Shown piece after piece: positions 21,101 through 27,827 of a stretch of DNA of 27,827 bases (its first letter is position 1; each line of letters opens with the position of its first letter). Source of the stretch: a virus; the IMG/VR virus record IMGVR_UViG_3300017706_000718, positions 1 to 27,827 of that record; one strand, given 5' to 3'. The notes beneath the pieces were generated by a model. It was not told the origin of the DNA and made no database searches. It saw only the letters and a list, made by a program, of their open reading frames with translations. The position numbers and the translations under genes were made by a program.

Positions 21101-24100
21101 AGAAGGCACTTTTGACCCTAGCACTGATGTAGGGCCTGAGACAACTGGCGAGAAAGTAAAAAAAGGTACGAAGCAAACAGAGGAAACAATTGAAGGAGAT
21201 CCTATTTTTTCAGACCCTACTGTAGAACAGGTTTGGGATGCTGAATTAGAACAGTCTAAAAATACATTAAGTAGATATAAAAAACCAGGACAACCAAAAG
21301 AACCTTTGTCAGATGAAGCAAGACTACAACAAGCGCAAGAAGAAGCTGAGTTTCAACAAGCTGTACGAAATTTAGATAAACGAAAATCAAAATCTACTTT
21401 AAAAAAACAACCAAAGAAAAAAACAGTTAAACAAAAACAACCAGTAGAACCAATTGTATCTGAAGGAGTACAAGAATATTTCGGACAAAATAGGTTTAGC
21501 AAAACTCTTTTAAAACAAATTTTAACTGCAGCTAAAAAACATTTAAAACTAGAAAGGCCTATGTTGGTGTTTACTACTACTGAAGATATAAAACTAAGTT
21601 ATGTTTCTCCTGAAATGAAAGAAAATAATATTACTGCTCAACAGTTAGAAAACGAAATAAAAAGATATGTTGAGCTTGTAAAAACAGGCGAAATAGGAGG
21701 GTTTGTAGGGGGTTTTAATGCTGGCGGAAAAGTAGATTTTGATATAATAGTTTTAAACACTGAAGCAGACCCAGATGCAGCAACTTTAGGAAACCAGTTG
21801 TTAGTGCTCGCCCATGAGTTAGGACATTCTCTTTATAGACAAGAATTAGACAAAAGTTTAACAAATTCAGTTTTACGAAAACAGTTACAAACAGAATTTT
21901 TAAAAGACCAAAAAGCTAACCCCGATATATTTCAATATAATGACCCAGACCCAGAGGCAGACAATTTTCAAGAATGGTTTGCAGATAAAGTAGCTTCTAC
22001 TCTTTTAGATTTAGATAAAGGATTAATTCTTAAAAAGAACAAAACTCTGTCTGATCGTCTTATTACAAATATGGCAAAAGCCATACAAGCTTTTTGGAAA
22101 GCAACACGTTTAAACATCCCAAAACAATTTATAGAGGGAACTGTAAGAAGAAGAAGAGAAGAAAATATAGTCGCAGCAGAAGATCCAGATTTTAGAACAG
22201 ACAGGATTTTTGAAACAGACCCTGCAGCTGTAGAAGCTGAAGTTTCACAAGGCGTTTTGGGAGAAGCAAAGTTAAGATTTACTTATAATGAAACATTTGC
22301 TGATTATATTAAAAACCTTACAGCAACAGCTACTAACTCTAATCCTAATATACGTAATTTATCAGATCCTAATTTTATGGTTTCTTGGACAGATAAAGCA
22401 CGTATAGAAGAAACGTTAGACCAACTTTTAGACACTGTTTTTGGTAATACAAAAACAGAAAAAATGATAAAAGAAATAAATGCTCTTGCTGAAAAAATAG
22501 TAAAGACTGATAAATTACCAGGTTTTCTTAAAAAAATATTTTATGATGCGCACTCTTATACAAAGACTTTAGGAAAAGACAAAGGAACAGGGCAAAAAAT
22601 AGCAGACTTTTTTCATATAGAAAGTAATACCGCTGCTTTAGGGCCCGGTATAACTTACCAACCTCCTGGTTTTATTAATGAATCTAATAGACTTACTAAT
22701 GAAATAATGCAAAGACTAGTTGATATATTAGAAATAGATGAAAGTAATCTTAACCCTTTTGAAAAAGGCCAAAAAGTTATTACCGGCGTAAAAGGAGCTA
22801 CGTTTGGTAAACGAGAAATAGAAGCTTTTAAACAAGCTAATAATGAACAATTATCTTTTGAACAGCTATCTCCTTTAGCCCAAAAAGTTAGAACGTTTTT
22901 AAAAGAAGATATATATGATTATTTAAATTTAAAAAAAGCTGGAGTAAAAGAAAGAGAAAATTACTTCCCTCGTACTGTTTTAATAGAGGAAATTGCTACT
23001 AACCCAGAAAAAAGACAAATATTTTTTGATTTAATTGCAGAAGCTGAACCCACTAGAGATGCAAAATATATTAATAGTCAAATAGATGGAATGATAACAG
23101 GCAATGAAAGAGATGCGACTGAAGTAGATGAATCAAATTTAACAAATGAAGAACTTCAAACGTTAAGAGCTAAAGAAGATAGGAAAAAACTTAAAGAAGA
23201 ACTTCAAGATTTAAGTTTAGGTATGGCGGCGGAAAGAACAGAAATGCTTAGAAATGTTGGCAACAAAGATCTTTTAGAAGCCGGACTAATCGCCCCACCT
23301 GAAGTTGCAATAATCGAATACATAAGAAATATGGCTAGAAGAGTAGAGTTTAAACAAAGAGGAGGAGCGGCTCGTCTTAAAAATCTTATAGATGAATTAC
23401 CAAAAGAAGAACAGTCTTTAGCTAAAGAAGCTGTGCAAGCTATGATGGGCAAAGTAAGTCCAATCGAACATAATTTGTGGAGAAACATAAGCGATGGTGT
23501 TACAACTGTAAACGTGTTTTCTATTTTAGGTTTAGCAGTATTTGCTTCTTTACCAGATGGTGCTGGGCCAATAATAAGAGCAAAACAATTTGAACTTTCT
23601 ACTATTATTAAAAACATCACTCAGGGGCTAGGAGAGAAAGAAGGTGCTCAACTAGCAAGAGATATAGGCACAAACGGAGTAGAAGCTGCTGCAACTACAA
23701 TTTTGTATGCAGGAGAAGTATCAAGTTCAAAACCTTGGGCTAACAAAGCAACAACCGCTTTCTTTAGATACACACAGTTAGAAAGGTGGACTATATTTAC
23801 TAGGAAATTTGCAGCCGGCATGGCAAGAGATTTTTTACTTAAACAAGCTAAAATAATTCAAGAAGGGTATCAAGGCGACCCAGAGGTACTTTTAGCAGTA
23901 AGATATTTAGCAGATTTAAACCTTACTGTAGATGACGTAGTTAAATGGGACCAAGGGGGGCAAAACCTTAGGTATGGAGAAAATCAAAAAATTAAATCAG
24001 CTTTGAATAGATTTGTAGATGAAGCTATTGTAAGACCAAACGCAGCAGAAAGACCTATTTGGGCTTCTGACCCACATTGGGCAATAGTTTGGCAGCTTAA

Positions 24101-24575
24101 ATCTTTTTATTATGCTTATGGTAAAAATATTGTAGGTGGCATGATTAGAGAAGGGAAAACTAGAAGAGGAGAAACAGATAGATATAGTGACGCTGTTTTA
24201 CCTCTTTTGTTTGGGGCTGCTTTAATATTACCTTTAACAATGATTGGTTGGGACCTACGTGAAAGATTTAAAATAGGGTTAGCTTATGCTTTACCCGGCG
24301 TAAGCCCAAATGATCCTGGTGTTAATTATAGAAGGTCCAGAAGTGTAGGCCCTGGAGAATACACTTTTGAAGTTCTTGATAGATCTGGTTTATTGGGAGC
24401 GCCTGCTTTAGCCCTGCCTTTATTTTTTGAATCTAAAAGGTATGGAAACCCTGGTTTTGTTCCTGTGTTTGGGCCTGGGTTTGAAAAAGCTTGGAGTGCT
24501 ATTTCTGGGGACTTTGATGCATTTGACTACGCCCCAGGTTATAGTTCTCTAGACACTCGTAACATAGGAAGGTAA
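18138..24575 (+). CDS. Giant putative ejection protein with zinc-metallopeptidase motif (2145 aa)
   Basis: It starts with GTG right after the previous stop, as MAVLDPFSGAPIDLTKVKDP. Visible parts are alanine/glycine-rich membrane-like segments at residues ~163-203 and ~396-416, a lysine-rich linker at ~1080-1105, and a zinc-peptidase motif H1226-E-L-G-H1230 (VLAHELGHSLYRQE) with a likely third ligand E1279 in QEWFADKVAS, 49 residues later. Near the C-terminus are hydrophobic segments at ~1794-1812 and ~2020-2040 (LPLLFGAALILPLTMIGWDL). This is the pattern of the largest T7 gp16-like or polyvalent-type virion protein that crosses the cell envelope with the DNA. The peptidase may process phage or host proteins. 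No RNA polymerase or transglycosylase motif is seen. Confidence 0.65.
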   Translation: MAVLDPFSGAPIDLTKVKDPTRVKNIANQLSRNQRQLTGGPSSYEEALTAPRVPMRELKQATNVIPRDYEVEVGDYNDPIYNITQGFKKGTRTLSSTNQFMVAAANSILGREEARDEAIAKAAGARQEAAAIPGALDMAQEWEQFADEPTFNGFIRGFTSSLGEVGPTAVASITAALTGTAVAALTAPASVPTTAGAILTGAGVKGLVRKTVMDGFAKKTIQDAISRTLKKKKLSDAQEEIMAAVYKNYQSQMYKRRLARGGLGGAFAQEQTQGTGVFFGNYADQGMVDPISALKSYGLSLPFATIGVGSEALVFNTVLKNLNKYSFKSGLTKAGRENLQKGAPSITGTTLKIGGVTALAEGGAELGQQGLEIMQRFNIDPSYTEEQARLDAYISFMAGASAGFGFGGGAGVTTGAANKARHALDSLHQKRTLNQMYANKFGDPKNEVILEPSQWYLDKFELMFDPENDIDAVWVPIESKKTYEDVLPQLKEKYNFDNLYQYDMNFEQAGLGGIMISTNPQTTEAFANTMENTYPSTALLEQQLARFLKYPRRRDPNDTHVIQVRNKQTKGIPHYFQTTAPEEDGTHPDLEKTKALFRNSPKYDYEIVEAEDHLEERINLTGRPDLEVNKMEFDSESEMRQGRKDAVGQEDFSGESPTTLRNQIGRLVEEGYLPGGEFDLPTPTKIEDRPLILNRNKKPWTLPNPKYLKDQAPDENLIADARTATHPNFVREFDRKIQENQYSRILLKEFVKQTNKKFEVNPETNTEVVYKIEEVEGGYGIATYETTIQKVESMEALQKAIDRIIRNAKDGTIVGKGVRGSRFRIRSLTQEGATPQPFDMPYVVNSFYRQVMARLRDTPSGLNYKAQLADSAITFIETMLDPEFGYELLFDFKPITEANVDTVFNDAIVYTENKKKNQLTIADLQREGKPEEKELTATEKKVQQKFRIDPRDLKAVQAKIEQLQSGRSDKGVDPFVRNDIELLEKLLAEGTFDPSTDVGPETTGEKVKKGTKQTEETIEGDPIFSDPTVEQVWDAELEQSKNTLSRYKKPGQPKEPLSDEARLQQAQEEAEFQQAVRNLDKRKSKSTLKKQPKKKTVKQKQPVEPIVSEGVQEYFGQNRFSKTLLKQILTAAKKHLKLERPMLVFTTTEDIKLSYVSPEMKENNITAQQLENEIKRYVELVKTGEIGGFVGGFNAGGKVDFDIIVLNTEADPDAATLGNQLLVLAHELGHSLYRQELDKSLTNSVLRKQLQTEFLKDQKANPDIFQYNDPDPEADNFQEWFADKVASTLLDLDKGLILKKNKTLSDRLITNMAKAIQAFWKATRLNIPKQFIEGTVRRRREENIVAAEDPDFRTDRIFETDPAAVEAEVSQGVLGEAKLRFTYNETFADYIKNLTATATNSNPNIRNLSDPNFMVSWTDKARIEETLDQLLDTVFGNTKTEKMIKEINALAEKIVKTDKLPGFLKKIFYDAHSYTKTLGKDKGTGQKIADFFHIESNTAALGPGITYQPPGFINESNRLTNEIMQRLVDILEIDESNLNPFEKGQKVITGVKGATFGKREIEAFKQANNEQLSFEQLSPLAQKVRTFLKEDIYDYLNLKKAGVKERENYFPRTVLIEEIATNPEKRQIFFDLIAEAEPTRDAKYINSQIDGMITGNERDATEVDESNLTNEELQTLRAKEDRKKLKEELQDLSLGMAAERTEMLRNVGNKDLLEAGLIAPPEVAIIEYIRNMARRVEFKQRGGAARLKNLIDELPKEEQSLAKEAVQAMMGKVSPIEHNLWRNISDGVTTVNVFSILGLAVFASLPDGAGPIIRAKQFELSTIIKNITQGLGEKEGAQLARDIGTNGVEAAATTILYAGEVSSSKPWANKATTAFFRYTQLERWTIFTRKFAAGMARDFLLKQAKIIQEGYQGDPEVLLAVRYLADLNLTVDDVVKWDQGGQNLRYGENQKIKSALNRFVDEAIVRPNAAERPIWASDPHWAIVWQLKSFYYAYGKNIVGGMIREGKTRRGETDRYSDAVLPLLFGAALILPLTMIGWDLRERFKIGLAYALPGVSPNDPGVNYRRSRSVGPGEYTFEVLDRSGLLGAPALALPLFFESKRYGNPGFVPVFGPGFEKAWSAISGDFDAFDYAPGYSSLDTRNIGR

Positions 24576-24583
24576 AATTAATT

Positions 24584-24958
24584 ATGGCATATTCAGATAC
24601 AATAAAATTAGTAGTAGGAGATACACTCCCTGAACTTACTTTTAATTTAAAAGATAGCAATACTGCGGGCTCTGGTCTCACGTTAGATGTAGAAGACAGC
24701 ACGACATGGGCTGCAGTTAATCTAACAGGCGGTTCTGTAAAGTTAAGAATAAGAGAAGTTGGTAAAACTACAGTACTTTCTACAATTACAGCTACGATAT
24801 CAGCTCCTAGCGCAGGCACTTGCACTTTAATATTTCCGTCAGGAACATGGGCAACTGCTGGTACTTTTGAAGGAGAACTTGAATTTACTAAATCAGATGG
24901 AAACATACAAACAGTACAAGATCTAATAAAATTTAAAGTACGTGACGACTTTGATTAA
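24584..24958 (+). CDS. BppU-N-like baseplate or fibre-base domain protein (124 aa)
   Basis: It begins MAYSDTIKLVVGDTLPELTF. The whole chain is an immunoglobulin-like beta fold: LTFNLKDSN, then VNLTGGSVKLRIREVGKTTV, GTCTLIFPSGTW and GTFEGELEFTKSDGN. I associate this pattern with the BppU N-terminal domain family of phage receptor-binding structures. It probably connects fibres to the tail or neck. Ribosome site is weak, 8 nt after the previous stop; TAATG overlap links it to the next gene. Confidence 0.65.
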   Translation: MAYSDTIKLVVGDTLPELTFNLKDSNTAGSGLTLDVEDSTTWAAVNLTGGSVKLRIREVGKTTVLSTITATISAPSAGTCTLIFPSGTWATAGTFEGELEFTKSDGNIQTVQDLIKFKVRDDFD

Positions 24959-25962
24959 TGGCATTCAAGTTTACAGTAGACTACCAGCAACTAAAGCTGG
25001 TAATACAGACAGATTCTACAGAAGCTGTAAACTCATTTGAGCACCTAAAAAGTACAGTACAATTTATCGACATGCAACAAATCGTTGCATTTCAACAACT
25101 TACAGCTGCAGATGTCTTTATAGATGCAGACACCAAAAACCTTTACTTTAGCACTCAATACAACTCACCTAACGCGGAATCCTTTGGTTTTACTGATTCG
25201 GACGCGTTTGAGTTTGGTAAAGGGCTAGGCGACACGTCAATAATTACAGAACAATTAGCTAACGCTATGCAAAAAGGCGTAACAGAATCTGTTTCTGTAA
25301 GTGAAAGTTTAAGCAAAGTAGTAACTTTTGTTAGAGATTTTACAGACTCAACTAGTGTGTCAGAGTCCCATTTATATGCGTTTGGTAAGAACTCGTCTGA
25401 TTCTGTAAGTATTAGTGAGGCGCAGGTTTTTGATGTAAGCACTGTATTAGCTGACAGCTACTCTTTTAGTGATTCTCAAGTTTTAGATGTATCTAGTTTA
25501 TTAGAAGATTCTTTTAGTATGGCGGAATCTTTAGATAGAACAGTAGTTTATTCACGTGATTTTGCAGATGCGTACGGCTTAGATGATTTAGCTTCAGCTA
25601 GTGATGAGTTGGCTACGCAAAGTGATCTAAACAAAACAAATGTTGTGAGTGTGTCAGAAACTACTGCGTTTGCGTTTACCCCGGGTGATATAGCAGAGGG
25701 TGTAAGCGTAGCAGAAGCTTATGCTAGTTCGTTCGTGCCGGGCGACATTGCAGAGGGAGTGTCCGTAGCAGAAGCTTATGTTTCTAGTTTTACACTAGGT
25801 ACAGTAGCAGAAACAGCCACAATTAGTGAAAGCGCAGTTTTTTCTGTACTACCTGTTTTTGCAGATACTGCTACAATAAGTGAATCAATTGATGTAGAAT
25901 TGATAAGAGGAGGCGGGCCTATGAATGTCACGTCTCTTAATAGTAATATGTTAAACGCTTAA
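24958..25962 (+). CDS. Repeat-rich tail fibre protein (334 aa)
   Basis: It begins MAFKFTVDYQQLKLVIQTDS. The N-terminal ~80 residues are a mixed domain. Residues ~100-310 are degenerate repeats of about 19-25 residues with the core DSxSxSE or similar (DSVSISEAQVFDVS, DSYSFSDSQVLDVS, EGVSVAEAYASSF). Two 57-bp copies side by side at 25681-25737 and 25738-25794 encode nearly the same 19 residues. Such repeats form fibrous beta structures in phage fibres. The C-terminus (RGGGPMNVTSLNSNMLNA) is short and not a typical receptor-binding head. Start overlaps previous stop (TAATG). Confidence 0.7.
   Translation: MAFKFTVDYQQLKLVIQTDSTEAVNSFEHLKSTVQFIDMQQIVAFQQLTAADVFIDADTKNLYFSTQYNSPNAESFGFTDSDAFEFGKGLGDTSIITEQLANAMQKGVTESVSVSESLSKVVTFVRDFTDSTSVSESHLYAFGKNSSDSVSISEAQVFDVSTVLADSYSFSDSQVLDVSSLLEDSFSMAESLDRTVVYSRDFADAYGLDDLASASDELATQSDLNKTNVVSVSETTAFAFTPGDIAEGVSVAEAYASSFVPGDIAEGVSVAEAYVSSFTLGTVAETATISESAVFSVLPVFADTATISESIDVELIRGGGPMNVTSLNSNMLNA
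25681..25794 (+). repeat. Tandem 57-bp repeat inside the fibre gene
   Basis: Two copies (25681-25737, 25738-25794) encode PGDIAEGVSVAEAY plus five residues, with 17 of 19 amino acids equal. Many third-base positions differ, so the duplication is not recent and the protein sequence has been kept. Confidence 0.8.
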
Positions 25963-25974
25963 AGCGAGGTAATT

Positions 25975-26403
25975 ATGTCTAAAATACAAGACAACCTAAA
26001 AATGAAAGGTCGTTTACAAGTTAGCCTAAATGGTGAAGTTGTACGTGATATTGACAACTTAGTGGTTACTGCAGGTAAAGCTTACGTAGCAGACCGTATG
26101 AAAAACAACTCCAGCGTCATGTCTCACATGGGTATTGGTAGTGGTAATACAGCGGCAGCTGCTGGTAATACAGCATTAGGAAGCCAACTTGGTAGAGTAT
26201 CTCTAACAAGTAGTACCGTTTCTAGTAATGTTATCACTTACGTAGCTAGTTTTGCAGCAGGTACTGGTACAGGCGCAGTCACAGAAGCAGGTATATTTAC
26301 TGCATCTTCTGGTGGAACTATGCTCTGTAGAACAGTGTTCTCAGTTGTTAATAAAGGTTCAGCTGACTCAATGACCATCACTTGGACTGTAACAGTAAGT
26401 TAA
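25975..26403 (+). CDS. Small fibre-associated structural protein (142 aa)
   Basis: It begins MSKIQDNLKMKGRLQVSLNG. The region GEVVRDIDNLVVTAGKAYVA, then DRMKNNSSVMSHMGIGSGNT, is a pattern I have seen in phage tail-fibre assembly or collar proteins. The rest is a glycine/serine/threonine-rich beta region (SFAAGTGTGAVTEAGIFTAS). No transmembrane part. AGCGAGGTAATT precedes the ATG, and the next fibre gene follows 14 nt after the stop. It is probably a trimeric fibre component; the exact role is unknown. Confidence 0.6.
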   Translation: MSKIQDNLKMKGRLQVSLNGEVVRDIDNLVVTAGKAYVADRMKNNSSVMSHMGIGSGNTAAAAGNTALGSQLGRVSLTSSTVSSNVITYVASFAAGTGTGAVTEAGIFTASSGGTMLCRTVFSVVNKGSADSMTITWTVTVS

Positions 26404-26417
26404 AATAGGAGTACTTT

Positions 26418-27827
26418 ATGGGCGTAGTTTTTACAAACAATGCCGAAACTACTCTAGCAGCGGCTATATCTAGTACAAGTGCTACCAGCATATCCGTTAC
26501 TAGCAGTAGCACCTTTCCTACCGTAGGCGCAGGAGAATACTTTTACGCCACGATATCTGACGGCACCAATCTTGAAATTGTTAAGATCACTGCTGTTTCA
26601 GGCACCACATGGACCGTAGTTCGTGCATCAGACAATACTACTGCAAGAACCTTTGCTAACGGTTCTTCGGTACAGTTAAGAACGACTGCAGCGCTTCTTA
26701 CGGACATACAAGAGAACATTGCATCTAAATCAGCTAACCAGACAGTTTACAACGCTACAGCGGCTTCTAGTGCAACTGCCTATGATGTAGGTATAAACCC
26801 GGGCGTAGAAGCTAACGCTATGGTATTCCTTGATGGTGTTATGCAGCACCACGATACATTTAGCTTTAGTGGTAGTACATTAACCTTTGATGCGGCCCCA
26901 ACAGACGGCACAAAAATAGAGGTGATAGTAGATAACCTTATTAATCTACAGTCTTCTAATCTTACTGTAGATACTTTTACAGCTACTTCTAACCAAACAG
27001 CTTTTACTTTATCTGACTCCCCAGCAGCAGAAGCCAACCTTATAGTATTTATAAACGGTGTGTTTCAAAACCAAGCTGCGTACACGATCAGCAACAACAC
27101 TCTTACGTTAGACACGGGCGTTGTAACAGGTAGAACTGTTACTGTTTATGTAATAAACCCTGTCAACATAGGTACACCAAGCGACGGCACCGTAACAAGT
27201 GCAAAGCTTTCGGGCAACATTACTACACCAGGTACCTTAACTGTAGGGGCTTTCGATGTAGCATTTGATTCTCCTACCTTCTTTGTAGATAACGCTAACT
27301 CTCGTGTAGGATTGGGAACCTCTACACCATCCGTGCCCGTAGATATAGTTGGAGATGTAAAAATGTCTGCCAACCTAACAGTTGATACATCTACCTTACA
27401 TGTAGATTCTACAAACAATAGAGTTGGAATGGGAACGAGCAGCCCTGCCCAAACGCTTCATGTAAATTCAGGTGCATCAAATGTAGTTGCTAGATTTGAA
27501 AGTTCAGATTCAATAGCTGTAGCATCTTTTAAAGATAATAATGGTGAAGCAGAAATTGGAAATATTGGTAATGATATAGGTTTCTTCCCAGCAGGTGCAG
27601 AAAAAATGAGAATAGACTCATCAGGCAAGGTTGGAATTGGAATTACACCAAGTTATAAATTAGACATAGTAGAATCTAGAGGTGATTATGCGGCACAGAT
27701 TACAAACAATCATGATAGCTCAGAAGGATTACTTATTAGATGCTCTGATAATGATAACAATAGATATTTAATTAATTGTCAAAGTTCAACAAGTGCTACA
27801 GGTACAAACTATGGCTCAAAATTTTTA
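26418..27827 (+). CDS. Tail fibre protein, truncated by right window edge
   Basis: The open frame runs 470 codons to the end of the window, so the C-terminus is missing. AGGAGTACTTT precedes ATG 26418. The N-terminal domain begins MGVVFTNNAETTLAAAISST and has a beta-rich tail-attachment look. Then two homologous modules appear (VFLDGVMQHHDTFSFSGSTL at ~135-154 and VFINGVFQNQAAYTISNNTL at ~211-230). From ~290 on there are repeats with the pattern VDxxNxRVGxGTSxPxxxLxV (DNANSRVGLGTS; DSTNNRVGMGTS), typical of fibre shafts before an intramolecular chaperone. It is likely to be the host-recognising fibre. Confidence 0.8.
   Translation, partial: MGVVFTNNAETTLAAAISSTSATSISVTSSSTFPTVGAGEYFYATISDGTNLEIVKITAVSGTTWTVVRASDNTTARTFANGSSVQLRTTAALLTDIQENIASKSANQTVYNATAASSATAYDVGINPGVEANAMVFLDGVMQHHDTFSFSGSTLTFDAAPTDGTKIEVIVDNLINLQSSNLTVDTFTATSNQTAFTLSDSPAAEANLIVFINGVFQNQAAYTISNNTLTLDTGVVTGRTVTVYVINPVNIGTPSDGTVTSAKLSGNITTPGTLTVGAFDVAFDSPTFFVDNANSRVGLGTSTPSVPVDIVGDVKMSANLTVDTSTLHVDSTNNRVGMGTSSPAQTLHVNSGASNVVARFESSDSIAVASFKDNNGEAEIGNIGNDIGFFPAGAEKMRIDSSGKVGIGITPSYKLDIVESRGDYAAQITNNHDSSEGLLIRCSDNDNNRYLINCQSSTSATGTNYGSKFL

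Noticed and set aside
23204-23620. 138-codon minus-strand frame
   Set aside because: It lies fully inside the 2145-aa gene in antisense, with no ribosome site or family pattern.
18138-24575. N4-type virion RNA polymerase
   Set aside because: Size and position would fit, but no DxxGR, RxxxKxxxFxxxYG-like or other single-subunit polymerase motif was found in the translation.
1-27827. Integrase, attachment site, insertion sequence or tRNA genes
   Set aside because: No recombinase or transposase motif, target duplications or tRNA fold were seen in the window.

Overview
The window looks like the packaging and virion-assembly half of a tailed phage genome, most likely a podovirus-type marine phage. 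The evidence is a packaging and head module in P22/N4-like order (small terminase, large terminase, P22-type portal, scaffold, N4-gp56/DUF4043-like coat protein). Head-completion proteins, a row of very large putative ejection proteins and fibre proteins follow, and no tape measure or tail-tube gene is visible. Base composition is AT-rich, and several small basic protein families between the terminase genes are ones I associate with marine phages. An alphaproteobacterial host of the SAR11/SAR116 kind would fit but is only inferred. No replication, RNA polymerase, integrase or lysis gene is recognisable, so those should lie outside the window.

Layout. Positions 1-3171 hold a leftward (minus-strand) array of very small genes (40-78 aa; one larger gene runs off the left edge). 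Most have the same leader: a perfect or near-perfect hairpin, about 35 nt, an AAGGAGTAAATT-type ribosome site, then ATG. The gaps are unusually rich in structure: a GC-rich hairpin cluster (807-989), a leftward intrinsic terminator (1012-1037), a multibranched RNA candidate (1418-1487), another hairpin block (1875-1950) and a cluster of GGTTCCA repeats (2663-2943). Positions 3172-3504 are a divergent, gene-free switch region with G runs, a canonical G-quadruplex motif (3380-3400) and A/T tracts.

From 3505 to the right edge everything reads rightward, mostly with overlapping or touching genes. TerS (3505-4014) and TerL (5821-7464) are separated by eight lysine/arginine-rich mini-proteins and one lipoprotein. 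Portal (7466-9571), scaffold (9574-10635), a structured 215-nt leader, and coat protein (10851-11996) follow, with a hairpin terminator after the coat gene. Next come a HeH/SAP-like protein, two head-tail connector candidates, a small protein possibly of acetyltransferase type, two Ala/Gln-rich proteins, and 913-aa and 2145-aa proteins. The last four are best explained as internal virion (DNA ejection) proteins; the largest carries an HELGH zinc-metallopeptidase motif. The window ends with a BppU-N-like protein, a repeat-rich fibre, a small fibre-associated protein and the start of a large fibre gene that runs off the right edge.

The right part works as one late operon: package DNA, build the procapsid, close the head, load ejection proteins, attach fibres. 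The left array is probably early or host-interaction genes. Its RNA-level hairpins and the basic-protein cluster inside the packaging operon are the least explained parts.
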